Shown in pieces: positions 61,111 through 64,000 of a stretch of 64,000 nt of DNA. Numbering within the stretch: the first letter of the stretch is position 1; each line of letters begins with the position of its first letter. The position numbers and the translations under genes are program-made. This stretch comes from JBPYCR01 sp051846935 (lineage in GTDB: Bacteria > Bacillota > Bacilli > Bacillales > Amphibacillaceae): contig NZ_JBPYCS010000007.1 in the NCBI RefSeq assembly GCF_051846935.1, forward strand, positions 62,001 through 126,000, read 5' to 3'. The notes below the pieces were generated by a model. It saw nothing but the letters and a program-made list of their open reading frames with translations, ran no database searches and was not told where the DNA came from.

Positions 61111-62015
61111 AGATATTGACTGTATTTACACCGACGTATAATCGAGCATATTGTTTAGTAAATTGTTATGAAAGCTTAAAGCGGCAAACGGTTAATGATT
61201 TCAAGTGGCTTATAATTGACGATGGCTCAACCGACAATACAAAAGAACTCGTACAAGGGTGGATTGATGAAGGAGCAATTGAAATCATTTATATTCGCCA
61301 AAAAAACCAAGGGATGCACGGCGCACACAATACGGCTTATGATCGTATCGATACAGAGCTGAATGTCTGTATTGATTCGGATGACTATATGCCGGATGAT
61401 GCGGTAGAAAAAATCGTGACGTATTGGAATAAATATGGCTCTAAAGATGTGAGTGGAATTATTGGACTTGATGCAGATACGAACAACTGTTTAATTGGCA
61501 CAAAGCTTCCGGAACAGCTGCAAACATCTACGTTATTTGATTTATATAATACGCATCAAGTTAAAGGAGACAAAAAGCTTGTTTATCGGTCTGAGCTAAC
61601 AAAGAAATATCCATACCCGATTTTTTACAATGAAAAATACGTAGGGCTTGCGTATAAGTATTATATGCTTGATCGGCACTATGAAATGCTGCTTATGAAT
61701 GAAGTGCTATGCCATGTAGAATATAGGCAAGATGGATCAAGTAAAAACATGCTGTATCAATACCGAAACAACCCAAATGGTTTTTCATTTTATCGCAAGC
61801 AATTAATGCTATTGCCCTTTGCCGGGAAATCATTTCAATTTCGGCAGGCAATTCATTATGTATCGAGCAGTTTACTTGCTAAAAACCGAGCACTGTTTAA
61901 AGAAACGCCAAGGAAAGGAATGACATTTGCTGCTATTCCATTTGGTGTTGTTCTATATAGTTATATTTTAATTAAAACACGAGCATCTGTCAGCTTCCGA
62001 TCGACGAAAGCTTAA
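61107..62015 (+). CDS. Glycosyltransferase family 2
   Basis: A GT-A fold transferase of 302 residues. Hallmarks are FTPTYNRAYCLVNCYESLKR at the N-terminus, WLIIDDGSTDNTKELV for the nucleotide, and CIDSDDYMPDDAV, where SDD is the metal-binding DxD equivalent. It ends with basic residues and a hydrophobic stretch (IPFGVVLYSYILI) that may touch the membrane. The sugar and acceptor are unknown. Confidence 0.92.
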   Translation: MKILTVFTPTYNRAYCLVNCYESLKRQTVNDFKWLIIDDGSTDNTKELVQGWIDEGAIEIIYIRQKNQGMHGAHNTAYDRIDTELNVCIDSDDYMPDDAVEKIVTYWNKYGSKDVSGIIGLDADTNNCLIGTKLPEQLQTSTLFDLYNTHQVKGDKKLVYRSELTKKYPYPIFYNEKYVGLAYKYYMLDRHYEMLLMNEVLCHVEYRQDGSSKNMLYQYRNNPNGFSFYRKQLMLLPFAGKSFQFRQAIHYVSSSLLAKNRALFKETPRKGMTFAAIPFGVVLYSYILIKTRASVSFRSTKA

Positions 62016-62032
62016 TTTGGAAGGATATTTCA

Positions 62033-63106
62033 ATGACTATATTTTGGATTAATCTTACAATTGTATTCTTTTTCTCTTTTTTGGCAAGATATTATGCGAT
62101 TCCATCAAGAAGTCCTAATGCAGTTTTACCAATTAAACCTAATAAGCTGTTAATCTTTTTTGCATTTTTATCCCTTACACTAGTATCAGGACTTCGGGCA
62201 AATATTGGCGATACTTATTTTTACATTCACTCATTTAAAACAAACGATTTTACATGGGAGTCCATTCTCGTTCAAAAAGATATTGGTTTCGGACTATTAC
62301 AGTTAATCCTAAAAAATTACGTTTCAGAAGATCCGCAAGTGTTAATTTTCATAACAGCATTACTGACAAATCTGTTTCTAGTTATTGTATTGTATCGGTA
62401 TTCAAGACTGATTGAGATTAGTTTATATGTCTATATTACTGGTGGTCTATTTTTAGTTTCCATGAATGGCATTAGGCAAGTGCTCGCCGCCGCAATAGCA
62501 TATACAGCTATACGCTTTTTAATAGGTGGAAATTTCATAGCTTATTCATTTATTATAATTGTCGCTTCGCTTTTCCATCAAAGTGCGCTTGTGTTAATTC
62601 CCATTTATTTTCTCGTAAGATACAAAGCCTGGTCAAAAGCGACCGTTGCACTCATTATATTTTCTGTCATTATTGTGATTGGATATGAACAGTTTTCAAA
62701 CCTACTGTTCACAGCAATAGAAGATACACAGTATGGACACTATGAATCTTTTGCTGAAGGTGGAGCAAATATATTGCGCGTGATCGTTGCAGCGGTACCT
62801 TTAGTAATAGCTTATTTAGGCAGAGAAAAGCTAAGAAGTATTTTTCCGAGCAGCGATTACATTGTGAATATGGCGCTTATCGGTTTTATTTTTATGATTA
62901 TCTCGACACAGAATTGGATCTTTGCCCGATTTTCAATTTACTTTGAAATCTATACACTTATTTTATTATCGTGGCTTATACCATTGTTCTCTAAAGATAA
63001 TCGAAAACTCGTTTATTATGGCATCATTATTTGTTATTTTGCTTATTATTATTACGAAAATGTTATGACGCTAAATATTATGTATCGAAGCAATTTTCTC
63101 ATGTAG
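62033..63106 (+). CDS. EpsG-family membrane protein, probable polysaccharide polymerase
   Basis: A 357-residue protein with about nine to ten helices. EpsG-family features are SGLRANIGDTYFYIHSF after helix 2 and GLFLVSMNGIRQVLAAAIAY (the conserved Asn-Gly-x-Arg-Gln segment), then ASLFHQSALVLIP. The family is thought to polymerise exopolysaccharide repeat units at the membrane. GGAAGG lies before the ATG. galE follows after 57 bases. Confidence 0.9.
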   Translation: MTIFWINLTIVFFFSFLARYYAIPSRSPNAVLPIKPNKLLIFFAFLSLTLVSGLRANIGDTYFYIHSFKTNDFTWESILVQKDIGFGLLQLILKNYVSEDPQVLIFITALLTNLFLVIVLYRYSRLIEISLYVYITGGLFLVSMNGIRQVLAAAIAYTAIRFLIGGNFIAYSFIIIVASLFHQSALVLIPIYFLVRYKAWSKATVALIIFSVIIVIGYEQFSNLLFTAIEDTQYGHYESFAEGGANILRVIVAAVPLVIAYLGREKLRSIFPSSDYIVNMALIGFIFMIISTQNWIFARFSIYFEIYTLILLSWLIPLFSKDNRKLVYYGIIICYFAYYYYENVMTLNIMYRSNFLM

Positions 63107-63163
63107 TAACGAAAGAAAGACCTGCGGTAATATGTCAAGAATAATATACGAGGAGGGATGCGT

Positions 63164-64000
63164 ATGGCTATCCTTGTTACTGGTGGGGCAGGGTATATTG
63201 GTACCCACGCTTGTGTAGAATTGTTAAATAGTAGTCAAGAGATTGTTGTAGTCGATAACTTTTCTAATAGTAAACAAGAAGCATTGAACCGAGTACGTTT
63301 ACTTACCGGGAAGGATTTTAGATTTTATCCAGCTGATCTTTTGGACCGAAAGAGTTTGACATCTGTTTTTTCCGAAAACGAGATTGATTCCGTTGTTCAT
63401 TTTGCTGGTTTAAAGGCAGTCGGCGAATCTGCTGTCGTCCCCTTACGTTATTACGATAACAATCTAACTGGAACAATTAATTTATGTGAAGTGATGCGAG
63501 AGTTTGGAGTGAAAAAACTCGTCTTCAGTTCTTCAGCGACCGTATATGGACATACAAATAATGTTCCAATTACAGAAGAGGTACCCCTTCGTGCAAACAA
63601 TCCATACGGTCGTACGAAACAGATGATTGAAGAAATGCTTGTTGATTTATACGAATCCGATCCAACCTGGAGCATTGCATTATTAAGATACTTTAATCCG
63701 ATCGGCGCACACGAGTCCGGTTTAATCGGCGAGGATCCAAATGGCATACCAAACAACTTAATGCCCTATATAGCTCAAGTAGCTGTCGGCAAAATTAGAC
63801 AGCTTCATATATTTGGAGGGGATTATCCGACTAAAGACGGAACAGGTATACGAGACTATATTCATGTAACAGATTTGGCAAACGGTCATTTAAAAGCGTT
63901 AAATTACGTTCGCGATTCTACAGGCATCCAGCCTTTTAATCTAGGAACTGGCCGAGGCTATTCCGTGCTTGAAGTTGTTGAGGCATTTGAAAATGCTACA
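63164..64000 (+). CDS. galE: UDP-glucose 4-epimerase (3' partial)
   Basis: The first 279 codons of a GalE-type epimerase interconverting UDP-glucose and UDP-galactose; it runs off the window end without a stop. The NAD motif VTGGAGYIGTH is at residues 5-15, VDNFSNSKQEAL and VHFAGLKAVGES follow, the catalytic Ser is in SSSATVYG, and the Tyr-x3-Lys is YGRTK. RDYIHVTDLANGH is family specific. GAGGAGGG precedes ATG 63164. With galU it supplies UDP-galactose to the cluster. Confidence 0.95.
   Translation, partial: MAILVTGGAGYIGTHACVELLNSSQEIVVVDNFSNSKQEALNRVRLLTGKDFRFYPADLLDRKSLTSVFSENEIDSVVHFAGLKAVGESAVVPLRYYDNNLTGTINLCEVMREFGVKKLVFSSSATVYGHTNNVPITEEVPLRANNPYGRTKQMIEEMLVDLYESDPTWSIALLRYFNPIGAHESGLIGEDPNGIPNNLMPYIAQVAVGKIRQLHIFGGDYPTKDGTGIRDYIHVTDLANGHLKALNYVRDSTGIQPFNLGTGRGYSVLEVVEAFENAT

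Noticed and set aside
1..64000. tRNA or rRNA genes
   Set aside because: No cloverleaf-like sequence with TTCGA-type arms and no rRNA-like segment was recognised on reading; a tRNAscan search would settle it.

Overview
The window reads as a chromosomal segment of a low-GC, spore-forming Firmicute of the family Bacillaceae. The evidence is strong GGAGG-type ribosome binding sites, frequent GTG/TTG starts, spore genes (an H-type small acid-soluble protein, YjcZ-type miniproteins, a YppG-like protein) and a CIRCE element. Two TRAP transporters and a salt-tolerance transporter remnant suggest a halophilic or marine member, such as the Oceanobacillus/Virgibacillus group; that placement is inference from gene content.

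Layout. 1-6.5 kb: a TRAP dicarboxylate-type transporter (dctP partial, dctQ, dctM), then L-lactate dehydrogenase, a D-2-hydroxyacid dehydrogenase and a PLP aminotransferase, a plausible 2-hydroxy/2-keto acid module. 6.5-20 kb: mixed housekeeping and sporulation genes (Hsp20, YppG-like, DUF2268 protease, two YjcZ miniproteins, GNAT, MMPL exporter, CtaM-like DUF420 protein, a duplicated SspH protein, a rhodanese, a threonine/serine dehydratase and a Gre-like factor without the usual acidic tip). 20-27.4 kb: a decayed betaine-transporter permease, then a tightly organised catabolic operon (SIS isomerase, ribokinase-family kinase, a second TRAP transporter, a DapA-family aldolase, a LacI regulator) behind a sigma-A promoter and a tandem palindromic operator. 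27.4-29.2 kb: a decay zone with transposase remnants. 29.2-32.9 kb: diaminopropionate ammonia-lyase, a YgeY-like hydrolase, a GntR regulator and a PhnA/YjdM zinc-ribbon protein. 33-35.5 kb: htpG behind a perfect CIRCE element, followed by a striking GC-rich array of twenty 21-bp repeats.

35.7-41.3 kb: HMG-CoA lyase, degradative-type HMG-CoA reductase, a small membrane protein, a TctA-like permease and an XRE-cupin regulator. Together these look like a mevalonate uptake and catabolism locus. 41.7-45.1 kb: a YtcJ-type amidohydrolase, a CidA/LrgB pair and a DUF192 protein. 45.3-52.4 kb: a complete Gram-positive-style Tad/Flp pilus operon (flp, tadV, tadE, tadG, cpaB, tadZ, tadA, tadB, tadC). 52.4-53.4 kb: a self-contained unit encoding a 44-residue peptide with a lasso-peptide-like leader and an N-acyltransferase-like GNAT protein, with none of the known lasso maturation genes. 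53.6-64 kb: an exopolysaccharide cluster (chain-length regulator, truncated tyrosine-kinase-like ATPase, CapD-like dehydratase, galU, three glycosyltransferases, EpsG-like polymerase, galE running off the end).

The strongest candidates for something undescribed are the orphan peptide/GNAT unit (52.4-53.4 kb), the putative mevalonate-utilisation locus with its own operators (35.7-41.3 kb), and the 21-bp minisatellite behind htpG.
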